Source: Massilia endophytica
GTDB taxonomy: Bacteria > Pseudomonadota > Gammaproteobacteria > Burkholderiales > Burkholderiaceae_D
Length of the DNA stretch: 64,000 bases
Direction of reading: 5' to 3'
NCBI RefSeq assembly: GCF_021165955.1
Contig: NZ_CP088952.1
Coordinates: 1,178,001-1,242,000, forward strand
Each line of letters opens with the position of its first letter. Positions within the stretch are counted from its first letter, which is position 1. The position numbers and the translations under genes were made by a program. Of the stretch, positions 18,803 to 28,039 are shown one piece after another. The notes beneath the pieces are model-generated. The model made no database searches, had not been told where the DNA came from, and was given only the letters and a program-made list of their open reading frames with translations.

Positions 18803-19699
18803 CTAGTTGTAGAGGGTGCCCGTATTGACGATCGGCTGGGTTTCCTTGTCCGAACACAGCACCACCAGCAGATTGCTGACCATTGCGGCCTTGCGCTCGT
18901 CGTCCAGCTCGACGATACCACGCTCCGACAGGCCCTTCAGCGCCGCCTCCACCATGCTCACGGCGCCATGCACGATCTTGGCACGGGCGCTGATGATCGC
19001 CTCGGCCTGCTGGCGGCGCAGCATGACCTGGGCGATCTCGGCAGCGTAGGCCAGGTGAGTAAGCTTGGCATCCAGCACCTCGACGCCCGCCGCTTCGAAG
19101 CGCTCCTGGAGCTCGCACTTCAGTGCATCGACGACCACATCCATGCCAGCGCGGAGGGTGGTTTCGCCCTCGGGCAGGTCTTCGCCCTCGTCGTAGGCAT
19201 ATTGCGCTGCCAGATGGCGGAGGGCGGCTTCGGCCTGGATGGAGACATAGCGCTCGAAATCGTCCACTTCGAATACTGCCTGGGCGGTATCGCGCACGCG
19301 CCAGACGATGGCCGCGCTGATCTCAACCGGGTTTCCGCGCTTGTCGTTCACCTTCAGCGTGGGCGCATTCAGGTTGCGCGCCCGCAGCGACAGGCGGCGC
19401 TTCACATACCAGGGAAACGCCCAGCGCAGGCCTTCGTTGCGGTCGGTGCCGATGTACTTGCCGAACAGGGTCAGTATCGCGCTTTCATTCGGCTGCAGCA
19501 TGTAGAGGCCGGCCAGGCAAATGACGCCTGCCAGTGCCATCAATACAGCGCCCCCAAAGAACGACAGGCCGTGGGCGCCTTCGACTCCAGTCTTCAGCAG
19601 GAATACCGCGCCAAGTATCAGGACGATTCCGGCGCCAGCGGCCAGGTAGCCATTTGTCGAACTAAACGCCAGTTCGCGGCGAATATGTGCTGCGCTCAT
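18803..19699 (-). CDS. SPFH (band 7/stomatin-like) membrane protein
   Basis: 298 residues. Two hydrophobic segments at about 18-38 and 45-68 anchor the protein. Then comes the SPFH domain with VLQPNESAILTLFGKYIGT-like start (LQPNESAILTLFGKY), GLRWAFPWYVKRR, and the coiled RLQQAEAIISARAKIV-type region (RRQQAEAIISARAKIVHGA). Members form oligomeric cages around membrane proteins and proteases. The gene is paired with the ribbon-helix-helix gene and is driven from a well-formed promoter (19739-19767). Confidence 0.9.
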   Translation of the reverse strand: MSAAHIRRELAFSSTNGYLAAGAGIVLILGAVFLLKTGVEGAHGLSFFGGAVLMALAGVICLAGLYMLQPNESAILTLFGKYIGTDRNEGLRWAFPWYVKRRLSLRARNLNAPTLKVNDKRGNPVEISAAIVWRVRDTAQAVFEVDDFERYVSIQAEAALRHLAAQYAYDEGEDLPEGETTLRAGMDVVVDALKCELQERFEAAGVEVLDAKLTHLAYAAEIAQVMLRRQQAEAIISARAKIVHGAVSMVEAALKGLSERGIVELDDERKAAMVSNLLVVLCSDKETQPIVNTGTLYN

Positions 19700-19727
19700 G
19701 CTCGATTCCTCTCAGGTGTGTGACATC

Positions 19728-19743
19728 AAAGTGATATCACTTT
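19728..19743. promoter_or_regulatory. Perfect 16-bp palindrome (operator) over the SPFH promoter -10
   Basis: AAAGTGATATCACTTT reads the same on both strands and overlaps the -10 box of the SPFH promoter, the position of a repressor site. The ribbon-helix-helix protein made by the same operon is the likeliest binder (inference). Confidence 0.7.
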
Positions 19744-19767
19744 AGGATCACCTGGAACTATTGTCAA
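19739..19767 (-). promoter_or_regulatory. Sigma-70-type promoter of the SPFH operon
   Basis: On the minus strand: TTGACA (19767-19762), a 17-base spacer, and TAAAGT (19744-19739). The -35 box is perfect and the -10 acceptable. The SPFH start codon lies about 40 bases downstream. Confidence 0.75.
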
Positions 19768-19898
19768 GGAATTTCGCCTGGTCAATTTGAAATGTGCTGT
19801 CACCACGAGGATTACACTCAGTCGCTTTAAGCAGATCGAGCTCGCCGTTCGGCGGTCCTCGATAGTTTTCCCTCTATCGCGTGAGAGCCCCATTACTT

Positions 19899-20174
19899 CT
19901 AAATATCGGGGAACAATTCTTTCTCGATGCGATCCATCACTTCTGTTGCCTCTGCCGATCTACCCTCTGCATAGTCCTGCCGACTCATGTTTAGCAGACG
20001 CAAAAGCGCGAGCGCCTGTCTCGAACTCTCGTAGCGCTCGATAGGGACGCAGACGAACGCTGCAACCCCATTCTGGGTGATTACGATATCGGTCTGATCT
20101 GTCCTGAGTTCTTCTGCCAGCTCGGCGGAATTGTTTTTCAGGTACGAGATCGGTTTCATCTTCAAAAGATGCAT
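19899..20174 (-). CDS. Phd/YefM-type antitoxin without visible toxin partner
   Basis: 91 residues. The N-terminal MKPISYLKNNSAELAEEL and DIVITQNGVAAFVCVPIERYE are the Phd/YefM DNA-binding fold that dimerises and represses its own promoter. The C-terminal tail (DYAEGRSAEATEVMDRIEKE) would wrap a RelE/ParE-type toxin. Start 20174 is chosen for AGGCGGG upstream; the inner ATG at 20159 is an alternative. Downstream there is no toxin-sized reading frame before the SPFH operon, so the antitoxin appears orphaned. Confidence 0.82.
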   Translation of the reverse strand: MHLLKMKPISYLKNNSAELAEELRTDQTDIVITQNGVAAFVCVPIERYESSRQALALLRLLNMSRQDYAEGRSAEATEVMDRIEKELFPDI

Positions 20175-20193
20175 TTGGCCCGCCTGACAGAAT

Positions 20194-20234
20194 CTAGACA
20201 GGATTTAGTCTAGCCTGCGGGTCCCAGTGGTCAA
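20194..20234 (-). promoter_or_regulatory. Antitoxin promoter with overlapping inverted repeat
   Basis: On the minus strand TTGACC (20234-20229), 16 bases, TAGACT (20212-20207). The inverted repeat CTAGAC (20194-20199) / GTCTAG (20208-20213) covers the -10 box, fitting an autorepression operator. The -35 overlaps the stop of the upstream cupin gene. Confidence 0.55.
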
Positions 20235-20560
20235 TCCACGATAAACAGTTTGGCCCCGGTGGCCGTGGAGGAGCGGTGGGGTTCAGCGTTGTCGGCTACC
20301 TGATAGCTCATGCCCGGACGCAGGACGAATGTGCGGCCGTCTTCCAGCTCGGTATGCAGTTCGCCTTCCAGGCAGAGGAGGATGTGGCCCTTCACGCACC
20401 AGTGGTCGGCCAGGTAGCCGGGCGTGTACTCCACCATCCGCACCCGCTGGTCGCCGAACTTGCGCGTGCGCCAAAAGGCCTTGCCGGTAACGCCCGGGTG
20501 CTCCGTGGTTTCCACTTCCGACCAGTCGGTGGTGCCGAACGGGATGCCGCTCATCTGCAT
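20231..20560 (-). CDS. DHCW-motif cupin-fold protein
   Basis: 109 residues, a single small cupin barrel. It has the family signature around residues 52-67 (ADHWCVKGHILLCLEGEL), with the metal-binding His and Glu of the first cupin motif, and the second motif LRPGMSYQVADNAEPHRS. The role is unknown; such cupins are often ligand-binding or oxygenase-like. Good ribosome site (AAGGAG) and divergent from the YciI-like gene with a 47-base spacer. Confidence 0.85.
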   Translation of the reverse strand: MQMSGIPFGTTDWSEVETTEHPGVTGKAFWRTRKFGDQRVRMVEYTPGYLADHWCVKGHILLCLEGELHTELEDGRTFVLRPGMSYQVADNAEPHRSSTATGAKLFIVD

Positions 20561-20607
20561 GAATTCTCCTTCACGTTTATTATGGGAATTTTATTGGAGG
20601 CCTCATC

Positions 20608-20904
20608 ATGCACTATCTGCTGTCCTATGAACTCGCCGACGACTACCTGGAGCGCCGCGAACTGTACCGCGGCAAGCATCTTGCCCTGGCGTGGGAGTAT
20701 GCGGACCGGGGCGAGCTGCTGCTGGCTGGCGCCGCTGGCGAGCCCATCGACAGCGCCATGCTGCTGTTCAAGGCCGATTCGCCAGCGCCCGCCGAAGCCT
20801 TCGCCAAGGCCGATCCCTATGTGCTGAACGGCATCGTGAAGCGCTGGACGGTGCGCAAATGGCACACCGTGGTGGGCGAAACAGCGAGCAATCCGCTGCG
20901 TTAA
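20608..20904 (+). CDS. YciI-like protein
   Basis: 98 residues, the full length of the ferredoxin-like YciI family. MHYLLSYELADDYLERRE, then RGKHLALAWEYADRGELLLAGA with the conserved His and Asp, and ADPYVLNGIVKRWTVRKWHTV. The His-Asp pair in YciI homologues suggests an enzyme active site; the reaction is unknown. Ribosome site TGGAGG. Tail-to-tail four-base overlap with the DUF2917 gene. Confidence 0.88.
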   Translation: MHYLLSYELADDYLERRELYRGKHLALAWEYADRGELLLAGAAGEPIDSAMLLFKADSPAPAEAFAKADPYVLNGIVKRWTVRKWHTVVGETASNPLR

Positions 20905-21227
20905 TAGATGCAGTCGCTGCAGGGCGCAGGCTGCAGGCTGTGCCGCGTATGGTCGCGGGCCTGCACCAGCCGCAGCTGGGTGCGGCGCAGGAGCTGCTCC
21001 ATCTGGCTCTGCGCCTCCGCTTCCGCCACGCGGATGCGGCCGCAGCCCATGGCTTCCACCAGCGTCAGCCCGTCGTTGGGCACCACGAATTCCTGGCCTG
21101 GGCGCAGCAGGAAATCCGTGTACTGGCCGTAAGACGTAATCCACGCCACGCCTTCCAGGCATTCCACGACCTGTCCGCCAGCGTGCTCCAGGCGGAGCGG
21201 GCGGTTCGGGGCAAGCTGGTATTCCAT
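20901..21227 (-). CDS. DUF2917 family protein
   Basis: 108 residues from ATG 21227, which has GGAGAACGCC before it; a longer frame to 21296 lacks a ribosome site. The DUF2917 core is clear: LRLEHAGGQVVECLEGVAWI, then DFLLRPGQEFVVPNDGLTLV, a small cupin-like beta fold common in Burkholderiales. The C-terminus has a Cys-containing tail (PAPCSDCIY). Function unknown. Divergent from the MocR-type regulator. Confidence 0.82.
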   Translation of the reverse strand: MEYQLAPNRPLRLEHAGGQVVECLEGVAWITSYGQYTDFLLRPGQEFVVPNDGLTLVEAMGCGRIRVAEAEAQSQMEQLLRRTQLRLVQARDHTRHSLQPAPCSDCIY

Positions 21228-21312
21228 GGCGTTCTCCTGTGCTTTTCCAATAGCTCCAGAATAGCCACCGCCCGCCAACCATAACAGATGCAGCAAAACG
21301 ATATTGTGATGG

Positions 21313-21340
21313 GCACAGTCGCACTTCGGCTACACTGTGC
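21313..21340. promoter_or_regulatory. Inverted repeat in the MocR regulator upstream region
   Basis: GCACAGT and ACTGTGC are separated by 14 bases and lie 62 bases before the regulator start and 85 bases from the divergent DUF2917 gene. Spacing fits a dimer on one helix face; possible autoregulatory site. Confidence 0.4.
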
Positions 21341-21401
21341 TGGTCGAAAAACAATGCCGCTGTACCTGTTCCGGTAAGCCCTGCGGCAGGAGAATGGCAG
21401 G

Positions 21402-22859
21402 ATGCCCACGCCCATCAATCTGTACGAGCAGCTGGCCAACGAGCTGGACGCGCTGATCGCCCAGCGGGTGTTTGCGCCCGGCGACAAGCTGCCGTCCATC
21501 CGGCACCTGGCGCAGCAGAAGCGCCTGTCGGTGAGCACGGTCCTGCAGGCCCTGCGGCTGATGGAGGACAGGGGCCTGATCGAAGCCCGTCCCCAGGCGG
21601 GCTACTACGTGCGCCACCGCGCGCGCATGCTGGCCGCGCTGCCCACGGAAGCGCAGCCCCTCAAGGAGCCCGCCTATGTGGGCATCAACAACACGCTGAT
21701 GCGGGTGCTGAAGGCGAACGAGTCGCCGCAGGTGGTGCACCTGGGCTCGGCCTGGCCGCCGGACGAGCTGCTGCCCATGCGCCGCGTGCAGAAGGCCGTC
21801 GCGGCCGCGGCGAGGCGCGATCCGGCCCTGCTGAGCAAGGTGAGCTGCTACGAAACCAACGAGCCCGCCTTTACGCGCCAGGTGGTGCGCCGGGCGCTGG
21901 ACTGGGGCCAGATCGACTCAGCCGAGATCGTGGTCACCAGCTCCTGCACGGAAGCCATCAGCTTGTGCCTGCGCGCCGTGGCGAAGCCGGGCGACACCAT
22001 CGCCATCGAATCCGCCACGTATTTCGTGCTGCTCCAGCTAATCGAAAGCCTGGGCATGAAGGCGCTGGAGATTCCCACCCATCCGAAAACTGGCGCCTCC
22101 ATCGATGCGCTGGAGCTGGCGCTGAACGCGGGCCTGGTGCAGGCCTGCCTCTTCATCCCCAATGCGAACAATCCGCTCGGCTGCATCATGCCCGAGGAGA
22201 ACAAGCGCCGTGTGGCGGCCCTGCTGGCCCAGCACGACGTGCCGCTCATTGAGGACGACGTCTACGGCGACCTGTGCTTCACGCCGGAGCGCCCCTGGCC
22301 CATCAAGGCCTACGACACCAGCGGCCACGTGCTCCTGTGCTCATCGTTCTCCAAGGCCGTGACGCCCGCCTCGCGCGTCGGATACGTGGCGGCGGGGCGC
22401 TGGGCGCAGGAAGTGGCCCTGCTGAAGATGGTGTCCAGCGGCTCCACCAGCCAGTTCTTCCAGGCCGTGCTGGCCGACTTCCTGAACGGCAGCAGCTACG
22501 ATATACAGGTGCGCAAGATGCGCCGCGTGCTGGCCCAGCGCATCGCCCGCATGTCGGACGCGGTGTGCGCCCATTTCCCTGCCGCCTGTTCGGTCAGCGA
22601 ACCGCAGGGCGGCTTCGTGCTGTGGGTGCAGATGCCCGAGCAGGTGGACGCGCTGGCCCTGCACCTGGAAGCGGTGGAGCAGGGCGTGGCCTTCGTTCCC
22701 GGCCCGCTCTTCTCTGCCAGCGGCAAATTCGGCAACTACCTGCGCCTCAACTGCGGCAACGCCTGGAGCGACGAGATCGAGCGCGCCATCGCCCGCCTCG
22801 GCCAGCTGGTGCACAGCCATGCCGGAGAAGGCCCGCGCAGCGTTGGCCGGGCCGCCTGA
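21402..22859 (+). CDS. MocR-type transcriptional regulator (GntR HTH plus aminotransferase domain)
   Basis: 485 residues. A GntR winged helix at about 5-75 (YEQLANELDALIAQRVFAPG, DKLPSIRHLAQQKRLSVSTV) is joined to a fold-type I aminotransferase domain. The PLP-binding lysine is Lys318 in SSFSKAVTPASRVGY, and the Asn of NANNPLG is present. MocR proteins bind PLP or an amino-acid aldimine and activate neighbouring genes such as those for PLP, GABA or taurine use. No such gene is adjacent, so the target is unknown. Confidence 0.92.
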   Translation: MPTPINLYEQLANELDALIAQRVFAPGDKLPSIRHLAQQKRLSVSTVLQALRLMEDRGLIEARPQAGYYVRHRARMLAALPTEAQPLKEPAYVGINNTLMRVLKANESPQVVHLGSAWPPDELLPMRRVQKAVAAAARRDPALLSKVSCYETNEPAFTRQVVRRALDWGQIDSAEIVVTSSCTEAISLCLRAVAKPGDTIAIESATYFVLLQLIESLGMKALEIPTHPKTGASIDALELALNAGLVQACLFIPNANNPLGCIMPEENKRRVAALLAQHDVPLIEDDVYGDLCFTPERPWPIKAYDTSGHVLLCSSFSKAVTPASRVGYVAAGRWAQEVALLKMVSSGSTSQFFQAVLADFLNGSSYDIQVRKMRRVLAQRIARMSDAVCAHFPAACSVSEPQGGFVLWVQMPEQVDALALHLEAVEQGVAFVPGPLFSASGKFGNYLRLNCGNAWSDEIERAIARLGQLVHSHAGEGPRSVGRAA

Positions 22860-22997
22860 ACAGCGCCTTCACGCCGCATTTTTGCAGTTCATCCCCTGTT
22901 TTTGGCGACCCGTCGCACACCGCTCGCTCGCCATAGGGCCTTTAGGTACAGTGTAACCATGCAAGCAGCACTACACACTGACCTGAAGGAGAACATC

Positions 22998-23198
22998 ATG
23001 AACATCACCAAACACATGGAAGCCATCTTTATCGCCGCAGCCCTGATCGGCGCCGTCTTCAGCTTCACCACCGTGAGCCAGAAGCCGCTGGACGTGGCCG
23101 CCGACCGCGCCGTGGCAAGCGTGCAGCAGACGCAGATGCCGGTCGTGACCGTGGCCGCGAAACGCCTGACCACTGCCGAAAAAGCGCGCCTGATCTGA
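22998..23198 (+). CDS. Small membrane-anchored or exported protein of unknown function
   Basis: 66 residues from ATG 22998, which has AAGGAGA eight bases before it; an earlier ATG at 22959 lacks one. One hydrophobic segment (MEAIFIAAALIGAVFSF) is followed by a short Thr/Val/Ala tail. Looks like a signal anchor with a small periplasmic tail. It is not recognised as a known family. It lies 84 bases before serS. Confidence 0.55.
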   Translation: MNITKHMEAIFIAAALIGAVFSFTTVSQKPLDVAADRAVASVQQTQMPVVTVAAKRLTTAEKARLI

Positions 23199-23282
23199 GA
23201 TGGACCGCCGGAGGGCGTAAAACTCGCGGAGTTGCGGTTCTGTCTTGGTACAATTGCGCTTTCGACATAGCGGCAATACCCC

Positions 23283-24562
<1,280 letters not shown>

Positions 24563-24569
<7 letters not shown>

Positions 24570-24605
24570 AGGGGACAGACGGGGACGCCGAGTCCCCTTT
24601 AAGAA
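24563..24605. repeat. REP-like hairpin at the end of serS
   Basis: TTCTTAAAGGGGAC and GTCCCCTTTAAGAA pair perfectly over 14 bases around a short spacer that itself carries GACAGACGGGGAC. The arm includes the serS stop codon. It shares the AAGGGG...CCCCTT design and ACAGAC core with the element at 9374-9438 and probably also terminates serS. Confidence 0.7.
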
Positions 24606-24632
24606 ATAGTGTGCGCAAGTGAACAATAGTTC

Positions 24633-24662
24633 TTGTTGTTCCTTGCGCATTATGTTTATACT
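24633..24662 (+). promoter_or_regulatory. Promoter of the KfrA-like gene
   Basis: TTGTTG (24633-24638), an 18-base spacer and TATACT (24657-24662). The start site would fall at or within the palindrome 24666-24685. Confidence 0.5.
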
Positions 24663-24665
24663 CAA

Positions 24666-24685
24666 CATTACGTAATTACGTAATG
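24666..24685. promoter_or_regulatory. 20-bp perfect palindrome (putative KfrA-like operator)
   Basis: CATTACGTAATTACGTAATG is fully palindromic and also a double copy of TTACGTAA. It sits just after the -10 box and ends nine bases before the ATG, ideal for autorepression. KfrA of plasmids represses its own gene by binding its promoter. Confidence 0.7.
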
Positions 24686-24693
24686 GGGTGAGC

Positions 24694-25224
24694 ATGGCAA
24701 GGCCAGGGCTGTCGAAACTGCAGGTCAAGGAAGTGCGCGAGCAGATGCTTGCCGAAGGCCGCCATCCGTCCGCCGATGCGGTGCGCGCCGCCTTGGGCAA
24801 TACCGGCTCCAAATCCACCATCCACAAGTACCTGAAGGAGCTGGCGGGCGAGAGCCCGGCAGCCAGCGCGAGCCGGAACGATACGGTCCGCTCCCTGAAT
24901 GCCCTGGTCGAACAGCTGGCCGAGAAGCTGCACAGCGACGCCGAAGACCGCATCCGCGCATTGCAGGCCCGGTACGAGATGGCCTTGCGCCAGAAGGATG
25001 CCGAAATCGCCGAGCTGCGCGAGCGCGTGGGGACACTGTCCGCCGGTCCTGCCAACCAACCGCTGTCGCGCCTTGGCGCAGGCTTCGGCCGCTTCGAAAG
25101 CCTTGTGCAGGCAGGCCGCAGTGGACGCGGAAAGGCCTCAGTCTTCAGCAGCGTTCTTGCCAGCGGCCGCTCCGTGCTCTCCGATCTGGGCGTTATCCGC
25201 CCCGCAGGTTTGTCGTTCCCATAG
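24694..25224 (+). CDS. KfrA N-terminal-domain DNA-binding protein (chromosomal)
   Basis: 176 residues from ATG 24694; GTG at 24688 is the alternative. The N-terminal helix-turn-helix region matches the plasmid replication region DNA-binding KfrA domain (VREQMLAEGRHPSADAVRAA, then GSKSTIHKYLKELAG). A helical stretch follows (about 55-115, LNALVEQLAEKLHSDAEDRI), likely a coiled coil but far shorter than in plasmid KfrA. KfrA helps plasmid stability; chromosomal copies may be nucleoid-like regulators. The palindrome at its promoter suggests autoregulation. Confidence 0.8.
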   Translation: MARPGLSKLQVKEVREQMLAEGRHPSADAVRAALGNTGSKSTIHKYLKELAGESPAASASRNDTVRSLNALVEQLAEKLHSDAEDRIRALQARYEMALRQKDAEIAELRERVGTLSAGPANQPLSRLGAGFGRFESLVQAGRSGRGKASVFSSVLASGRSVLSDLGVIRPAGLSFP

Positions 25225-25230
25225 TTGTTC

Positions 25231-25254
25231 ATCCCGCCGCCAGCGGGATTTTTT
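25231..25254 (+). terminator. Rho-independent terminator of the KfrA-like gene
   Basis: ATCCCGC and GCGGGAT around a five-base loop, followed by a T-run (TTTTTT) six bases beyond the gene stop. Confidence 0.85.
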
Positions 25255-25292
25255 CGGTAGTTGTGAAATCGTTTTCAATAAAAAGGAAAAGA

Positions 25293-26504
25293 ATGCATAC
25301 CGCAATGAACACAACGGAGGTCTTCCTCCTGGCCATGCTGATCGTCTTCACGGTTCCCTACCTGATCTGGCGCCTTGGCGATACGAACTACTATGCGCCG
25401 TTGGTGGTGGTGCAGATCATCACGGGCATCCTGCTTGGGCCGGGCGTGCTGGGCGCGGCGTATCCCGACTACTACCAGTTCATCTTCACGCCGGCCGTGA
25501 TCCAGTCGCTGAACGGCATCGCCTGGTGGGCGGTGATGATCTTCGTGATGATCGCGGGGATCGAGCTCGATCTGGGGCAGGCATGGAAGCACCGCCGCGA
25601 AAGCGTCATCACCGCGGGCATGGCGCTGGGGACGCCGCTGGTGTTCGGCTGCGTGGCCGCTGCCGGCATGCTGGGCTACAGCGGCTGGATCGGCGTCAAT
25701 GGGCAGGATTGGCAGTTCGTGCTCGGCGTAGGCATGGCCTGCGCGGTGACGGCGCTGCCAATTCTCATTCTGCTGATGGAGAACCTGGAGATTCTGCGCC
25801 ACCCGATCGGCCAGCGCATTCTGCGCTACGCGAGCCTGGACGACGTGGCCATTTGGGGCGTGCTGGCGCTGATCCTTCTGGACTGGACGCGTGTGGGCCG
25901 GCAGGTTGGCTTCCTCATCATGTTCGCAGTAGTGGCCTGGGGCTTCCGCAAGCTCATGGTGCGCATCCCCGAACGCGACCGCTGGTTTGTCGCCATGATA
26001 TGGCTGGCCGCTTGCGGCTTCGGCGCCGACTGGGCGGGACTGCATTTCATGGTGGGCGCCTTCCTCGCCGGTGCGGTGATGGACGCGCACTGGTTCAACC
26101 AGGAGAAGATGGACCTGATGCGCCACCACGTGCTGCTGGCGCTCATGCCCGTTTTCTTCCTCAGCACAGGCCTGCGCACCAACTGGGGCGTTGGCGGCTC
26201 GATGGTCTTCATCGCCGCTGCGGTGCTGCTGGTGGCGTCCGTGGCGGGGAAACTGATTGGCGTGCAGATCGCAGGGAAGATCCTGAAGTGGGAGGAGGGC
26301 GAAGCCTCGATCATCGGCTGGCTGCTGCAAACGAAGGCGCTCATCATGATTATCTTCGTGAACATCCTGCTGGACAAAGGCATCATCACCAACGAAACCT
26401 TTACCGCGCTGCTGCTGATGGCCGTCGCCAGCACCATGCTCACGGTACCTGTCGTCTATCCCAAACTGCGGCGCATGCACCAGCTGATTTTCCGTACGAG
26501 CTGA
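25293..26504 (+). CDS. Cation:proton antiporter (CPA2-type Na+/H+ exchanger)
   Basis: 403 residues, about 11-12 hydrophobic segments, no cytoplasmic TrkA domain. Typical landmarks are IITGILLGPGVLG in helix 2, MIAGIELDLGQAWKHRRE, the AVTALPILILLM segment, and FMVGAFLAGAVM with VFFLSTGLRTNW. CPA2 exchangers move Na+ or K+ against protons across the inner membrane. ATG 25293 preferred over 25263 because AAAGGAAAA precedes it. Confidence 0.88.
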   Translation: MHTAMNTTEVFLLAMLIVFTVPYLIWRLGDTNYYAPLVVVQIITGILLGPGVLGAAYPDYYQFIFTPAVIQSLNGIAWWAVMIFVMIAGIELDLGQAWKHRRESVITAGMALGTPLVFGCVAAAGMLGYSGWIGVNGQDWQFVLGVGMACAVTALPILILLMENLEILRHPIGQRILRYASLDDVAIWGVLALILLDWTRVGRQVGFLIMFAVVAWGFRKLMVRIPERDRWFVAMIWLAACGFGADWAGLHFMVGAFLAGAVMDAHWFNQEKMDLMRHHVLLALMPVFFLSTGLRTNWGVGGSMVFIAAAVLLVASVAGKLIGVQIAGKILKWEEGEASIIGWLLQTKALIMIIFVNILLDKGIITNETFTALLLMAVASTMLTVPVVYPKLRRMHQLIFRTS

Positions 26505-26519
26505 GGATAAATTTCCCCC

Positions 26520-26547
26520 TTCCATTTTTCGGAAGGGCTGCTATAAT
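26520..26547 (+). promoter_or_regulatory. Probable tRNA-Ser promoter
   Basis: A perfect TATAAT (26542-26547) with a weak TTCCAT 16 bases upstream (26520-26525). The -35 lies inside a seven-base inverted repeat (CCCTTCC 26517-26523 / GGAAGGG 26531-26537) that may end the antiporter transcript. Confidence 0.5.
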
Positions 26548-26633
26548 GCTGGTCTTCCGCAGCAGTACGCGGGAAAGAGATAGAGTTCCCGACCAATCTT
26601 GTGCCCCTGGCACAGGAGCTCGAACAGAACACC

Positions 26634-26724
<91 letters not shown>

Positions 26725-26753
26725 TAAATTCAAAGACTTACGTCGCAAACAAG

Positions 26754-26779
26754 GCCATCCAAATCGGATGGCTTTTTTT
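26754..26779 (+). terminator. Rho-independent terminator of tRNA-Ser
   Basis: GCCATCC and GGATGGC pair around AAATC, then seven T. It lies 30 bases after the tRNA. Confidence 0.9.
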
Positions 26780-26885
26780 GTTTTGCGTGGAGTTGTTTTG
26801 ACATCCCCGTATCCTCCAAGCGCCGCACTTGGGTATTGGCGAAAGTGGTGTTAGGATGAACTTGTCCAATTGCAAGGGCGTACTT

Positions 26886-27842
26886 ATGAAACCGCATCGC
26901 GTTGTCGTGCTTGTCACGCCCCAGGTCGTGCCGTTTGACCTTGCGACTCCGCTGCTTGTCTTTCAGTTAGTCCCTGACGAGCGTTATGTGGTAACCACAT
27001 GCGCTGTGGAGAAGGGGGCAAGCTTTGCCATTGGCGGGATGTACAGCCAGGTGCTACGCGGCCTCGAGGCTTTTGAAGACGCCGATACGATCGTGATTCC
27101 AGGCGTGTTTGACTGGCATGCCGATGTCGATGCCACGATCAAGACGAGCCTTCGGGCCGCCTATAGCCGGAAGGTGAGGATCGCGTCTATTTGCACCGGT
27201 GCGTTTACCTTGGCGCATGCCGGCCTGCTCAATCAGCGCCGGGCGACCACGCATTGGGCCGCCGCGCAGGAACTGGCTGACATGTTTCCTGAGATCGAAG
27301 TGGACCCCACGGTCCTGTACGTGGATGGCGGGCAGATCCTCACCTCCGCCGGCGTCACTGCGGGAATCGACATGTGTTTGCACATTGTGCGCAGCGATGT
27401 CGGTCAACATGTGGCCAATCAAGTCGCCCGGCTGATGGTGGCCAGCCCCCATCGGAGCGGCGGTCAGGCCCAGTTTATCGAGCGTCCGATTCCTCCCGGG
27501 AGAAGCCGCCACCTGGATCGAACGCGCGACTGGATCCTGGCCAATCTCGATAAGGATTTGCGTGTCGCGGACATGGCTGAACACGCCGGCTTGGCGCTAC
27601 GTTCGTTCGCCCGGCGCTTTGAATCCGAGACTGGGGTTTCTCCCATCCAGTGGATTATCGAGCAACGCATCAAGCTTGCGCAGACCTTGCTCGAAACGAC
27701 CACGCTTCCCGTTGAGATTATCGCGAACCGATGCGGCTTCCCAACCGCACCCGCCTTACGGCAACATTTCAAGCGGATCACCAAGGTGACGCCGACAGCG
27801 TACCGCAGGACGTTCTCGGACGCCCATGCCGAGTTCGCGTGA
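26886..27842 (+). CDS. GlxA-family AraC-type transcriptional regulator (DJ-1/PfpI-like domain)
   Basis: 318 residues from ATG 26886 (AAGGG upstream). The N-terminal class I glutamine-amidotransferase-like domain has the elbow ASICTGAFTLA with Cys103, as in GlxA/ArgR regulators. It senses a small ligand rather than acting as an amidotransferase. The C-terminal AraC helix-turn-helix pair is clear: AGLALRSFARRFESETGVSP and EIIANRCGFPTAPALRQHFK. The target is unknown; it is the first gene after tRNA-Ser. Confidence 0.9.
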   Translation: MKPHRVVVLVTPQVVPFDLATPLLVFQLVPDERYVVTTCAVEKGASFAIGGMYSQVLRGLEAFEDADTIVIPGVFDWHADVDATIKTSLRAAYSRKVRIASICTGAFTLAHAGLLNQRRATTHWAAAQELADMFPEIEVDPTVLYVDGGQILTSAGVTAGIDMCLHIVRSDVGQHVANQVARLMVASPHRSGGQAQFIERPIPPGRSRHLDRTRDWILANLDKDLRVADMAEHAGLALRSFARRFESETGVSPIQWIIEQRIKLAQTLLETTTLPVEIIANRCGFPTAPALRQHFKRITKVTPTAYRRTFSDAHAEFA

Positions 27843-28039
27843 GAGGACGTGCGTATGTCGGACATCGGGCAACCGTGCAGTTCCAATGCGGCGTGGTGTC
27901 CCCCTGCACTGGTCTCCGTTCGCGCTCCCTGGGTGCGCTAGCCTGCGGCAGGAGATGTGTAATTCATCCGTAAGCCCCACACCCGTAAACTCGCGCCGCC
28001 ACTCCAGCCGGACTGGCAAGGCGACATTGCGAGGAACGC

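Noticed and set aside
19745..19898. Small toxin downstream of the Phd/YefM antitoxin
   Set aside because: A roughly 55-codon minus-strand frame beginning MGLSRDRGK exists, but it has no RelE/ParE/Doc features and no ribosome site.
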